NCBI GenBank assembly: GCA_963693365.1
Contig: CAVNZM010000002.1
Coordinates: 2,852,001-2,916,000 of the forward strand
Source of the DNA: Amoebidium appalachense
Lineage: Eukaryota > Ichthyosporea
DNA: 64,000 nucleotides
Reading direction: 5' to 3'
Made by a program: the position numbers and the translations under genes. Within the stretch, counting starts at the first letter, position 1. Every line of letters begins with the position of its first letter. Under the pieces are notes generated by a model. That model was not told the DNA's origin. It saw nothing but the letters and a program-made list of their open reading frames with translations, and did not search any database. Of this stretch, positions 18,502 to 31,882 are shown in pieces.

Positions 18502-19693
18502 ACCTGACCCCACCACCTAGCCACCCACCCAGGTATCTGCCCCCATCACCCTTTTTGGGGCTCCCCCAGGGGGGGGGGGGGGGGGGGGGGGGGCTGGTGT
18601 TGTCAAAACAAGCCTGTGTGGAAGTTTCATATGAACTCCTCCGTTCCTGAACCTGCAGCAAGTCGGATTGATTAAAAGGAGATGCAATTTTAGCTGTTTT
18701 TTCAGTGAATGGCGGATCCGTGCATGATATATGTGCAACCAGATCGTTGGGAAGATTGTAACACCCAATGAGCTCACACCAACGTTTCACATCCTATCAA
18801 ATCACATATCTCCTGGATTGCATTTGCATCGTTAGGGGATGTGATATGTCTAATGGTTCTTTAATCGTCGCATTTTTTTTCCCTCTGCTAACATGTGTGT
18901 GTGTGTGTGTGTGTCTAGGACGTGCCTATCCCTCCCCGTCCGGATGGTTTCCGCTACAGTGGTACCTCATCTTCATGGATCCAGATGGAAATATTCGTTG
19001 ACCCCGTGTGCCCATACAGCAAGTATGTTTTCCAACATCCCAACCCTGTACTTCCATGCACACACACATACAATCACTTATGTACGTGTGCGAGAGCACA
19101 CACACCCATATGTTAGCATTCTTTGCCCTGCTGCTATCTCCCCCCCCCCCCCCCCCCCCCCCCCGCATACAAACCCCCCCAGTCTTCTTTCAGAGGTGTC
19201 CTTTCAGGACAGACCACTGTGTGGAGACCGCTTTACTTCCATGCAACCGGGCATGGTTGCTCTGTGTCGTGCATCTGTAAGCACATACGCATTTTTCACT
19301 GCACTGCATTAGTTTGCACACACATATTCACCGTTTTGCTCACCTTGCTTGCATAAGCAACCCTGCTCGTCTTTGATCAAGACGGGTTGATCCTCCCAGT
19401 TCAGTTGATGCTGCTGTCTGAGTTGGAGAGTCGTATATATGCGGGCTAAGGGGTCGAAACTCAGACGCAAATGATGACTTGGGCCCTCCCTGAGGATGGG
19501 CTCTGCTTATGACGCATACTGTGCGCATGGCTATGTTGCATACTTGAATGTTTGCCTTTGCAAGTGTCCTTCGTGTATGCGTACTTCGTACCGTGTTTCG
19601 CATTCAACCCCCCCCCCCCCCCCCCCCCCCCTCCTTTTCAACCCTCTACTGCACCCATCTATACACCCACTCGAGTGTGTGCGTGCATGCATG

Positions 19694-19725
<32 letters not shown>

Positions 19726-19941
19726 CGTGTTCACACATACAGGGCACCCACACAACACTCATACACTATTACACATGCGTGTGCGGGTACGCGCACACAC
19801 ATAGACACATATTTGGAAAGAGCACCCACAAACACACACAGTCATGGACGTGCACACACACTCGCATTGTCCAGTCTGTCCTCATCTTTGTCGTTCCGTC
19901 ATTGCTTACTGCTTTCTAGCGTTTGCTCCCACCCAAACCAA

Positions 19942-19972
<31 letters not shown>

Positions 19973-20413
19973 ACCCTCCCCCCCTCCCCATCTCCCTCCC
20001 CTTGTTCCCCACAAACTCTTTTACTTGCAATCTGCAGTAGGTCGTTGCTTCTCCTCTCATCCACCACAAAATAATATGCTGTACGAGTAAAATAGGACAC
20101 ACTCTAGTACCCATGCTATTCCCTTCAGTAATCCCACACATGGATCAATCGGTAGTATTTATAGGTGGAGGATTTCTAATGTGCCTTAACCCACAAATAG
20201 TAAAATGGTACTCAAGTGCCACAATGAAACACCCCAGTTTTCCTGCTTCTTGTTTAGACAGTACCTATCCAGTTATATATCACATTACCAGTTGTCCACC
20301 AGTCCGTATTTACGGCAGCATGATAGAATGCCACTCTCATGACTGTGGCTTGCCAATCATGTTAGCTGGCAGCAATATGAAAGGGCACGGGTGCATGCAC
20401 TGGCGTGTGGTTG

Positions 20414-20454
<41 letters not shown>

Positions 20455-21244
20455 GCGCACACACACACACAGGGGGGGCGTGGCTGCACATGAAGAGTGT
20501 GGCCATGCACTACCGCGACAAGGTGTCGATCCTCGTGCACATGTTCCCTTTGCCCTACCACAACAACAGCTACTACATCTGCCAGGTATACAAGCCCCCT
20601 TCCCCCCCCCCCCCCCCCCCCCTCCCTCCCCCCGGCGCCTCGGAGAACTTTCCGATTATCTTTCCCAATTCCGCACACACACGAGCGCGTACACACAGAT
20701 TCTCTCGGGGAATCTGTACAGCTGTGTTACGCCTGCACACTTTGCTTGGATGTTCTGGGTTTATATTCATGTTTTTAGGGTATGCTCTACTTCCTTCAAG
20801 TTCTTTTCCCCGGGGAAAACACATTTCCTTACGACAGGGAAGCAAAAGAAAGGCACCTCCCCCCCCCCCCCCTTTTCACCCACACCTTCTTCCCAGCTGA
20901 TTCGTGCCTGCACATTTCTTTTGGCTTCTCTTGTCCGTGTCCATATTTTTGTGGGTTTCTGTGTGTGTGTGTGTCTGTGTCTGTGTCTGTGTACTCGCAC
21001 GTCTGTGTGCATGTGCATGCGTATTTGGTACAAACTCTGAACGCACACACGACACACACACACACGTGCACACGTACACAGATCGGCACTACGCTTGGCA
21101 AGGAGCACACGCGTGCGTTCTTCATCTGGCTGGAGCACATCTTCACCAACCAGGAGTCCCTGACAAACAAGGCCACCTCCAGCTACAGCCGTGCACAGGT
21201 TGCAGCAATGCTGGTTCAAATGGGCGCAGAGGTCGGTTCTTTAT

Positions 21245-21285
<41 letters not shown>

Positions 21286-21566
21286 CTTCTCTTCCCCTGT
21301 CCTGTGTCCCCTTTCTCCTCCTTAGGTCTGCGGACGATTGAACCTCCTTGAGGTTGGCCTATTCTTCTGATGAATATATTGCCCCCCCCCCCCCCCCCCC
21401 CCCCTTCTCTCCCGCCCTGTTTTCCTTCCCTTCCCTTCCTCCTTCTCCTCCTGTATACACTATGTCCGCTTCTGTGTTTCGTACTTCTATTAACTGCACA
21501 CAATCTGTGTCCCCCCCATCCTCCCCCCCCTCCCCCCCCCCCCCTCGAAACAGGCAAACACACACC

Positions 21567-21641
<75 letters not shown>

Positions 21642-22034
21642 GAACCCAAAGCCAGCAGCATTCACATTTCGATAGTCCATCACGGCTTCCACCCGTTTCT
21701 TTGCTTATAGGCAAGGCATTCACAACGGTCGTGATTTGTGACGTCATACCGAACCTCTTTTGATTCCACTTCGCTAAACGCCGAGAATGGCGTATGAATC
21801 CGTGATTTCAGTGATAAATGCAGCGTTCTTCTTTTTTGTTGTCCCGTTATTTTTTTTGGGGGGGGGGGGGGGGGGTAGTTTTTTTCTTACCTTTCTTGCC
21901 CACGTCAGATTGGCCTTGGTGAGGAACGTATCAGCCATGCCCTCACCGACCCAGCCAGCGACCATGGTGCACGTGTCTCCTGGAAATATGGCTGCACGCG
22001 TAATACATCCCCCCTCCCCCCCCCCCCCCCCCCC

Positions 22035-22065
<31 letters not shown>

Positions 22066-22808
22066 CACGCACACACAACCACAACCACACCACACCACAC
22101 CACCCCACTCACTCACTCACTCACTCACTCACACCCACACCCCACTCCACACCACCCCACTCCACTCCACTCCACCCCACCCCACCCCACCCCACCCCAC
22201 CCCACCCCCACCCCACCCCACCCCACCCCACCCCATCCCTCATTTCCTTAACCCATATCACATGCGCTCAAATAGAGGGCCTCGGAAAGAGAAAGACGGT
22301 GTATATATGTATAGAGAGGAAGCGGTGGGGGTGGGGGGGAGGGGGGGAAAGAGAAGAACACACCCACCTTACCATGAAAGCGGGATAATGGAACGTGCTT
22401 GTGGCTCATGTCGTTGGATTTGTACTGGTACTCCGTGCTATGCACCACACATTAAAATCCCCCCGGTCCCCCCCCCCCTCTTTTTCCCGCACACGCAAGG
22501 GCGCGCACGCACACATCATTTCCTTCCAACCCCCCAACTGCCCAGTTGCATCTTTGGCCCTTGTGTGCATGGTGCTAGTTCTATTTCTGATCCCTCTGGT
22601 TTGTCTCTACCCAGGTGGTGTGAGTGGTACGCCCATGTTCCTTGTCAACGGCGTGATGGTCACGGGCTGTGCTACATGGGACTTGCGCAAGTGGCGCCAG
22701 GTATGTCACACTGCGGATCTGCCTTTCTGTTTTTGTTTTGTTTTTTGTTGTCATTTTTTGTGTGTAGTTTGTGTGTGTGTGTGTCTGTGTGTTTTTTTTT
22801 TTGGTGGT

Positions 22809-22844
<36 letters not shown>

Positions 22845-23062
22845 CCGATGTGTATGATGGAGGGATGTGTATGTCGTACCATGTTTTTTCCCTTCTTGTA
22901 ACTTGATGTGGGCATGTGCGTGCACATGGGAGCGGACGTTGGATGATGTTGTCGGTGTTGTTGGACCTAAAACTCCGCTGGAGGGGGGGAGGGGGGGGGG
23001 GTGTAGTCTATGCAACCAAGATTCATAAGCCCACTGGATGATGACCCCCCCCCCCTCCCCCC

Positions 23063-23093
<31 letters not shown>

Positions 23094-23338
23094 ACACCAC
23101 CACCACCACCACCACCACTAACACGCGCGAGAGGGTAAAGAGTCGAAACCCATGCTTTTGTGGAGGCTTAGGAACCCCCCTGATGATGGGCTCTGTTCAA
23201 GTGTTTTCGGCCTGCACGCTTGAATTGTTTGATTTGGGGTTTCTCGCTTTTGGTTGCCTGCGGCGTCTGTTTGATGACCCTTGTTTTTCCCACCACACAC
23301 AGTTGCTTGACCCCCTTCTCGGCATCTCCACCAGTTAG
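17998..23338 (+). CDS. DsbA-like thioredoxin-fold protein, seven exons
   Basis: It resembles the plant-type single-domain thioredoxin-like family with motif DPVCP-x-S. Exons: 17986-18126 (ATG at 17998), 18919-19022, 20473-20585, 21082-21231, 21909-21999, 22615-22700, 23303-23338 (TAG). Visible parts are a Pro-rich N-terminus, MEIFVDPVCPYSK (active site CPYS, one cysteine only), VSILVHMFPLPYHNNSYY, a helical insert, and the cis-Pro loop SGTPMFLVNG near the C-terminus, then WRQLLDPLL. Splice phases agree except at exon 3, where a run of seven G at the AG acceptor should be six for frame. Length is about 235 aa from this ATG. The AG just before 17986 shows an upstream exon exists, either non-coding or the BED exon. 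With one Cys, isomerase or chaperone-like roles are more likely than disulfide oxidation. That is inference. Confidence 0.85.
19310..19625 (-). repeat. Intronic repeat family B, copy 2
   Basis: The reverse complement matches 44617-45010 closely, including AAGCAGAGCCCATCCTCAGG, GAGTTTCGACCCCTTAGCCC and the stretch ending near GATGCACGACACAG. It starts at the poly-C tract (poly-G in element sense) at about 19608-19630. It lies in the second intron of the thioredoxin-fold gene, antisense to it. Confidence 0.9.
23115..23225 (-). repeat. Intronic repeat family B, copy 3 (partial)
   Basis: The reverse complement keeps AGAGCCCATCATCAGGGGGG and GGGTTTCGACTC, matching the core of the other copies. 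It lies in the last intron of the thioredoxin-fold gene, antisense to it. Confidence 0.65.
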
Positions 23339-23735
23339 AGAGACATCTCGGTGCAACTAAAATAGGGATTTTCTTCTCGGAGGGCCAGGATTTGAACTTT
23401 GAATGGTGACGTCGGGACCTTGGAGTGCAACCTTCAGAACACTGATATCGCAGCATGAGTGGTGATTATTTGAATTAATAGTGATTTTTTTATTCATATT
23501 TTCAATATCCCTTCGGCATTTTTTGCTTCTACTTTTAGTCTTTTGTAACATATGCGCACGATCTACCCACGGCTGCTCTGCACACGCACCCACATGCACG
23601 TGCCTTACACTATGACCCCCTCCTCGTGGCTTGCATTTGATTGGTTGGTTAGTTGCATAACATCATTAGGTAGAAGTACAATCTCACATCCAGGAAACAG
23701 CTTCCTTAGGGTGTGTGTGGTTTTTTTTTTTTTTT

Positions 23736-23783
<48 letters not shown>

Positions 23784-25422
23784 GAAAAGCCGTAACTTAG
23801 GGATTGGTTGTGCCGCGCAGTTTTAGCAGTGCAAAAGTGAATCTCGCCTGATTCTGGATATATAGGCCCTGAATTTGCCAACTCAATTTTTTCTTACTAG
23901 TGGGATTGGAAACGTTACAGGAGCAAAACAGTCTGTGTCCCTCCTGCTTGCATCATTTATGCCACAAATAGCCGGCTCATGTATTCCCTTGCTGGGGCTG
24001 GTAAAGACGACGTTGGCATAAGAAATAGCTATTGTAAGTGCTCCGTTGCGTTTTTTGGCGCAGATGAGTGTACCCCTCAACAAATAAAATGATAACATAA
24101 TGGTGTCATTCGACTGGTGTCTCAACGGAGTCTCGCTGATCAATCACTAATGTCCTGGGGCCCAGCACGCTGACAGCCGGCCAGCGACGGCCACCCGCCC
24201 GCTCACGTTCCAACTGAAGACACACACGTGTGCATGACAAATACTACCCGCATGTACAGCTGCGGCCACCACCATCCATCCACCCTAGCCATGCATGCAC
24301 ACACACACACACGTGTGTACACATGTGTACACGCACATGTACACACCGACACACAGGGAGCTAGTATCGTTATCCGATCGCGATTTGGCCGCACTGTTGG
24401 CCATTCACCATGGCCAGATGTATGGTTAGGATAACGCTATGCGCTCTGCCAGCCCAGCACTTCTTAATAGAGCGTGCACAGCACCAGTTGCATATCCTTT
24501 AGAATTAAGCTTGCAAGGGGGGCCGGGCAGCAGTCACGGTGAGCGCGGTACATGTGCATGGTTGAACGAAGCGCATGAACAAGTCGACCCCACGAGCACG
24601 TCAAACACATCGTGCGATGATCATCATCAACACTTCAGCGTTCGAAATTCGAGCTGGTCCATCTTCAACAGTATGGCCCCCCTCCCCCTCCCCCGCAAAC
24701 CAATACTATAGAATAAAAGCTACAACAATACTTCATGTTACTTCTATTACTGTCTGAGACATGACCATATCAAAACATTAGAAAAAGATCAATGCATATT
24801 TGTTCACCCGTGCCTCAAGCCATCCTGTGACACATCCCAGCCAAGCTCTCGATCCTAACGCCCTGTTCGAGCCCTGATCCGATTTTGGGCGTGAGTCAAA
24901 TATGGGCACGCAAATTTGCCTCTTTTGGTTATATTTTTTCCGTAGGAACTGTTTGATTGGCTTTTCGGCTTGGAGGGATCGCTGGGGTCTGCAACATGTA
25001 GACCCCTTTACAGTATATTTCAGACAAGCTTTTTGGTCTTCCCGAACTAAAGCAAACTTAGAATATCCGCATGTAAAGCAGCACTAACACTTAAAAACAG
25101 GTATGAAAAATGGACATAAAAATTTGATTTCATTGGATTGAAAATTTCTTGTTTCTAATGTCCACAAAGTGGTGAGTTGATCCGTCTAATTAACGCCTGG
25201 TTCAGTGGAGAGGGCTTTGTAAGTTATGAAAATCAAAACTGCTCTGGAATTCCCGTGTTTACTGAGTCTGAGCCACTCCCTCACGCAGACCAATAAAACG
25301 TTTCAGCGCGCGAAAAAAAATGTACCACTGTGCAGTTCTGTTTTTGTAACAAACGCAGACAGTTGTTGGTTGCAGTCCAGCAAAACATAGCTTTTTTCTA
25401 CGCTTTCTATAACACAGGCAGG
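23339..25422. other. Intergenic region, no gene seen
   Basis: It contains a T-tract/G-tract pair (about 23721-23781) and a small CA/GT patch near 24300. A minus-strand frame at 24143-23883 has no recognisable motif. The last few hundred bases should hold the pyruvate decarboxylase promoter. A possible acceptor (TATAACACAG) sits just before its ATG, suggesting a 5' UTR intron. Confidence 0.5.
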
Positions 25423-26647
25423 ATGGCAACAAACGGAAGTGGAAAGTTTCGGGAGTCCGAAATCCCCAGCACCGTGGGAACATACCTGGCACGTCGCATG
25501 ATCGATGTTGGGGTCAAGGATTACTTCGTCGTTCCGGGTGATTTCAATCTCATCCTTCTCGACGAGATCCTTCGTTTCCCCGAACTCCGCCTCATCTCCT
25601 GTTGCAACGAGCTCAACGCAGGCTATGCCGCCGACGGTTATGCGCGTGCCGCTGGCTGCGGTGTGGTTTTCACCACATTCACCGTTGGTTCTCTTTCTGC
25701 CATCAATGCCATCGCTGGTGCCTACTCTCAAGATCTCCCAGTCGTACTTGTTGCTGGTGGGCCTAACACGCTTGACTACGGGTCGGATCGTATTTTGCAT
25801 CACACCACGGGCGAGGCCAACAGAAGCCAGGAGCTTCAATGCTTCAAGGAGGTAACGGCTAAAGCTATTGAGGTCCGTAATCCTCTTGAGGCACCGGCGC
25901 AGATTGATCTTGCTTTCTCTACCGCCATCAAGGAGAAGAAGCCCGTTTTCCTGTCCATCGCCTGCAACATTGCCACGGCGCCTCTGTCCATGCCCATTCC
26001 CTTCCACATTGAGGGTGTCCGGGCCAGCAATCCCAACTCCCTCAAGGCGGCTGTTGACGTGGTTGCTGACTTGTGGGCCAAGGCCGTCAACCCAGTCATA
26101 GTGTGTGGTGTCAAAACCAAGTAGGTATTCCCTGCGTTCTGCTTGCAAGGCATCAGATCTTGATGGCATACGAGGTATACCCGTACGTATTGTAGCATAT
26201 AAACAATGAATGGGGACCTTTTGCTTCTCTATGTTTCTCTTCGGCACATCTACCTCATGCAACACCCGCTCTACCACCACCGGTCTCTGATATTTTTTTG
26301 TCTCCCATGAACACACGTTCGGCAAGCATGGTTGCCACAAACTCAGCCAGAAGGCAATACCATATACAGTACTCAACCGCTACAAATACAGCCCTAGAGA
26401 TTGCACACGTCTCATTTCCTGCTATCCACTAATAATTTACTTCCACTTTTTTTTTTCCCCCCCTCCTTTTTTTTTTTGAATTATCGATTATGCCAAAAAG
26501 CAACTGTGTTCTTTCCCTACTAAGCCTGCCCTTTCCAGACCTCTCATGTTCTCGTATGCTTCCCCACGCACCACCACCACCGTGCCCGCGCGCGCGCGCA
26601 CACACACACACACACCACCACCACCACCACCACTGCGCACGTACGCG

Positions 26648-26705
<58 letters not shown>

Positions 26706-27955
26706 AACCCACCCCAGCCCCACATATTGGTCTACATGTGCACACACTCGTCGTTCTCCCATCATTTTTTTTGACCGTTCCCCCCGCTCTTCCCTGCACA
26801 CAACTCTAATCCCCCAGCTAGAAACCTTACCTGCCCCCCTTTTTTCTAACAATTTTCGAGGCTGTTGATCAGTCTTTCCTTACTCGACCATCCCCCCCCC
26901 CCCCCACCCCCCCCCCACCCCTCCAAACATATACCAGGGCAGGTTCTTCTTTGTGTCCTTACACCATGTCTCCTCAATCGACCACACACCTTTTATGTCT
27001 CCTCCCACTGATCACACCCTAATGCACCACCCCAACCCCCCTCCCTCTTCTTCCCCTACCCACTCCCTGTTTCCACCGCCTCCTCCCTAATCAATCCCCC
27101 CCCCCCCCCCCCCAGCCTCCCCTCCCCCCCCCCCCCCCCCCCCCCCCCAATATCCCCACCACCAAAAACCAAAAAAATTAAAAATTCACAGGCCGTGTGG
27201 AGCTATGGATGCAGTTGTCGAGCTTGCCAACGCCGGTGGCTGCGGCACGGCCATCATGCCGGATGCAAAGGGCATGTTCCCTGAGACCCACCCCAACTTC
27301 ATCGGCCTGTGGTGGGGGCAGGTTTCCTCCCCAAACACCGCCGCCGTTGTCGACTCCGCCGATCTTCAGCTGTTCGTTGGCCCAGTTTTCAACGACTACA
27401 GCACCGTCGGATACACGTCACTGCTCAAATACAACCACATGGTTCAGATTGGAAAGGACCGCGTCAAAACCGCAAAGGGAGAGTTCGGGTGTGTCTACAT
27501 GGCTGAGTTTGTTCGCGAGCTTGCCAACCGGCTCGTTGTGAAGGATATGTCTCTCAAGACATACCGTCGTCTCCAGTCTCACGAACCTGAACGCCCCTAC
27601 GTTCCTAATACTGAAGGTGCGGCACTTACGACACGAAACATCGACCGGCAGGTGCAAGGTTTGCTCAGCTCCGACACTGCTTTGATGGTAGAGACCGGTG
27701 ATTCCTGGTTCCATGGCCAGAAAATGAACCTTCCCGAGGGGTGCCTGTACGAATTCCAGATGCAGTATGGGTCTATTGGGTGGTCTGTGGGGGCCCTTTT
27801 GGGCTATTCCATGGCGCTCCAAGGCAAGAAGAGGTGCATTGCAATGATTGGTGACGGGTCATTCCAGCTCACGGCCCAGGAGGTGTCGACCATGATCCGC
27901 TATGATTTGGACCCAATCATCTTCCTCATCAACAACTTTGGTATGCCCCGACCCC

Positions 27956-27990
<35 letters not shown>

Positions 27991-28237
27991 TCCCCTCCCC
28001 TCCTCCCCAATCTCACCTCTCACCCTCCCACACCTACCCTGTTACCCCCCCCCCCCCCCCCCCTCCCCCCGCCTTTATGACGCGTCCCCCCCCCCCCCCC
28101 CCCCCCCCCGATGGGTCCAGGAACCCAACCCTTGATCCATACTGCCCTTTCTTTCGTTGATACTTTCTTCCATATGTATACTATTTTCTAAACTTCACGT
28201 TTTCCTTACACCACTCACCCACTAATATCCTTCCACA

Positions 28238-28271
<34 letters not shown>

Positions 28272-28616
28272 CCTCCCTTCTCTCCCTTTCACTCTCCCTG
28301 CAAGGTAACTTTTTTTTCAACCCTACCAAATTCTGGGTTTTCCTTGCGGCCTTTCTGCTTTCCACCCTACAACAAACTACTAAACACACTACCTTGCCTC
28401 CTTGTTTTTTTTTGTTTTTTTTTGATTTGTAGTACAGAAGTCCCAATGCTAACCGCGTGTTCCTCTGCCCCTCCCCCACCCCCCCCCCCCCCCCCCCCCC
28501 TTCCCCCCTCCCCCCCACCTCCCCCCCACACAGACACACACAAATTCTGGTTCCTCCCTCTTGCACACCACCACCATCCACCATCCACCCACCCTACCCT
28601 ATGCGGTGCATGATCC

Positions 28617-28651
<35 letters not shown>

Positions 28652-28761
28652 TTCCCCTCCCCCTCCCCCCCTCCCGCCGGCGTGTGGCTACATCACACAA
28701 ACACACGCACACACACGCACACACATTCTCATGTACACACACACATGCACACACGCACACG

Positions 28762-28818
<57 letters not shown>

Positions 28819-29134
28819 TACACACACACACATTCCCCCACATCGTTCAGGCTACACTATCGAGGTCGAGATCCACGACGGCATCTACAACAACATCAAA
28901 AACTGGGACTACGCCGGCCTGGTGACAGTCTTCAGCGCCGGGGAAGGAAACGCTAGGAGCTGGAAAGTGAAAACGGAGGAAGAATTGGTGAAAGCGGTTG
29001 CAGAGGCAAAAGAACACAAGGGGTTGGCCTTTATCGAGTGCATCACCGAGAGAGATGATTGCACAAAGGAACTACTCGAGTGGGGCACCCGTGTGTCTGT
29101 GGCCAACGGGCGCCAGAGGGATATCCATGGTTGA
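25423..29134 (+). CDS. PDC: Pyruvate decarboxylase, three exons
   Basis: A thiamine-diphosphate enzyme that converts pyruvate to acetaldehyde and CO2 in the cytosol, the first step of ethanol fermentation. Exons: 25423-26120, 27192-27940, 28851-29134. Phases match and the product is 576 aa, normal for the family. Visible residues are the cofactor-activating Glu63 in [16 protein letters not shown], the His126-His127 pair in LHHTTGE, the ThDP/Mg motif GDG (453-455) to NN (480-481), and the active-site Glu487 in [11 protein letters not shown], followed by [11 protein letters not shown]. Similarity to the Zymomonas/plant enzyme type is clear along the full length. ATG 25423 is chosen because family similarity begins soon after; an in-frame start at 25330 adds a non-conserved leader. 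Both introns hold C tracts and CA repeats. Confidence 0.97.
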
Positions 29135-29137
29135 GAA

Positions 29138-29366
29138 TGGTTGGATAGTTGGTGGATATGCATGTGGAGGGAGGGGAGCGGGAGAGGTATGTCCGTGGAT
29201 AATTGTTTGGATAGTTGGTGGATATACGTGAAGAGGGGTGCGCTTGCTGTACTGAGAAGTAAATTTCGAGATAGGTTGTGTGATTTTGGGGGATTAAGAG
29301 CTTTTGAGAGGTGTGTTTGTGGATAAATGGTTGGATAGTTGGTGGATATACGTGAGGAGGGGTGCT
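29138..29366 (+). repeat. Imperfect tandem repeat after the PDC stop codon
   Basis: Three copies of GGATAGTTGGTGGATATACG (first copy ATGCATG) start near 29142, 29213 and 29332. The last two are also followed by GGGGTGC. It begins four bases after the stop, so it lies in the 3' UTR. Confidence 0.85.
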
Positions 29367-29740
29367 TGCTCTTCAGACGTAACTTTGAGATAGTTTGTGT
29401 AATTCGGGGGGATTGGGGCTTTTTAGAACGGAGGGGGTTACTATCCAAATTGAAAATAAGTGAGAGGTATACTTAGTGGGTAGTCGAGAGTATTTGTGGA
29501 TAGGCTGTGTTTCCAACCTAATTTGCATGGCGAGGATAATGTTTATCGACTGGATGCATCTCATGCAGCCCATGTTAGTTGTTCTGGTTTTGGGGATACA
29601 CACTTACAGCCTGATTTCCTACAGGTTTGTGCAAGCTTCACCAATTGATAGTTCCACCACTAATGTTAGTCTTGAAGCACCTGGTCTGTCCTATAGTGTC
29701 GTGTTTTTTCCTTTGCTTTTCTTCCTTGTGGAGGAGGAGT

Positions 29741-29780
<40 letters not shown>

Positions 29781-30068
29781 AGGGTCTAGTTGTACACAAC
29801 CAAGACTAGGTACAACCCTAATCATTAGATCTTTGGCAGCTAGAGCATTATGTTCTGGTGTGGTTTGGCTGCTTGGACCGCCCAATTGAGTAAATATAAA
29901 GTCTTTCGTTCTTTTCCGCATTTTTTGCAACTAAAACCCCTTCTGGCTTCTGAACCCCCCCCCCCCGGTCCCCTGTCCAATGCAACTGGGATGATCTTCA
30001 ACATCATGTTTCTCCCTCCCTCCCTCCCTCCCTCCCCCCCCCCCCTCCCCCCTCTCTCTCTCTCTCTC

Positions 30069-30232
<164 letters not shown>

Positions 30233-31115
30233 TTACTTCCCCTTCCCCTCAACCCAACCCGACTTAACCCAACCAAATCTGTGAGGCAGCGAAGGAGGTA
30301 ACCGGCACACCAGCTCCCCCCTCCCCCCTTCCCCCCCCCCCCCCCCCCCCCCCCGGCCCCCCTCCCTCCCCCCGCCCGCCTGCCTGCCCGCCTTCCCCCC
30401 TCCCGGCCTGCCTACACATACACGCATACACCCAGGGAGAGGGAGAGACCCACACCATGTGCTTGCGCCACACACAATATCGACCGTAAAAGAATAGAAA
30501 CAAAGCAAGAAAGATATTATATAAGCGTCGCAGTAATTACTTATAATGGGTAGTTGCAAGAAGCGCAAAAAAAAGGAATTCGATTAGAAGAGATCCGCTT
30601 TAATCGGCGCAGGCCTAAGACCTGGTGAAAATCTCAATTCCCTGGGGTCCCATCCCTTACCTCCCCCCCCCCCCTCCCCTCTCCTCTCGGGAGAGGCTCA
30701 GTGGCACCATTTAAGCTAACCAATCAGACCTTTTCGTATCATCTCAGATATGCTGACGGTACCGTCTCTGATCGACATTTGAAGTTTAGCCAATTACACA
30801 ATAGTGCGTTATCCTATTTATTACTTCCCCCCCTCCCCCACACCCACCACCACCACCACCAATACAACAAAACCATCCCATACCCACCCCACTCCAACAC
30901 CTACACACACCCACGCCCTTCAAATGTCCACCACTGCCACGCCTCCTTCGTCACTAGGCTATTTAGAGTTACTATACATAGGTCAATTGCACGGGGTCCC
31001 CCTCCCCCGTCCCCTCCGCTGTACATCCCCATCACCTCCCTCCCACACTGGCACACACATCTGCACCCCCCCCCCCCCCCCCCCCCCCCTCGGGGTGAGA
31101 GGGGATGGGGAGGAT

Positions 31116-31150
<35 letters not shown>

Positions 31151-31300
31151 GAGTACAAGTTGAGCAAACAATACTTCGAGGGGGTCCTGACTGGTATTAC
31201 TAAGGTAGGGGCATTAACTTTAGTAACTTTCACTAATGTAGCAGACCAAAGCAGAGTTGAAACACTCAAACAAAGGATTCTTGATTTTGAAACGAGGGGG

Positions 31301-31301
<1 letters not shown>

Positions 31302-31381
<80 letters not shown>
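31302..31381 (+). repeat. Uninterrupted 80-nt poly-G
   Basis: After ACGAGGGGGC there are 80 consecutive G, ending at GAGAGTAG. It is the longest homopolymer in the window. The exact length should be treated with caution. Confidence 0.9.
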
Positions 31382-31382
<1 letters not shown>

Positions 31383-31807
31383 GAGTAGTAGTATTTTTTT
31401 TTTTGTGGGGGGGAGGGGGGGGGGGGGGGGCACCCACACCTCCGGCTATCGGAGGGGGGGAATGGGGGGGGACCAACCACCCACCTGAGTAGGGTGGGTC
31501 CCCCCTCCGGGAGGGGGAGGAAGGGGGGGGGGGGGGGGGGGGGGGGGGGTGAAGGGGGGGGGGGGGGGGACCCAGCCACCCCATAGGCTGCCATCATGTA
31601 ACTATTTGTATCAGATAACTTGATTGCATAATTATGCTATGTAATGTAATCAGCAGTGATTTACATGCAATGCCAAAACGTAGACATTGAGGCTAACTAT
31701 GTAATAGGATCCCTGTTCCTTGATCACCTGAAACTCAGGCGGTCATACTCCCCCCTCCCCCGCCCCTCCCCCTCCCCCATCCCCGGCACGAACGGGTGGG
31801 AAGTGTG

Positions 31808-31882
<75 letters not shown>

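Noticed and set aside
20113-20493. 126-codon plus-strand frame with hydrophobic start in a thioredoxin-fold intron
   Set aside because: It ends in CA-repeat translation and overlaps the acceptor of a real exon in a different frame. No family recognised.
25303-26376. 357-codon minus-strand frame opposite pyruvate decarboxylase exon 1
   Set aside because: It is the antisense shadow of a conserved exon. It has no recognisable motif, while the plus strand matches the enzyme throughout.
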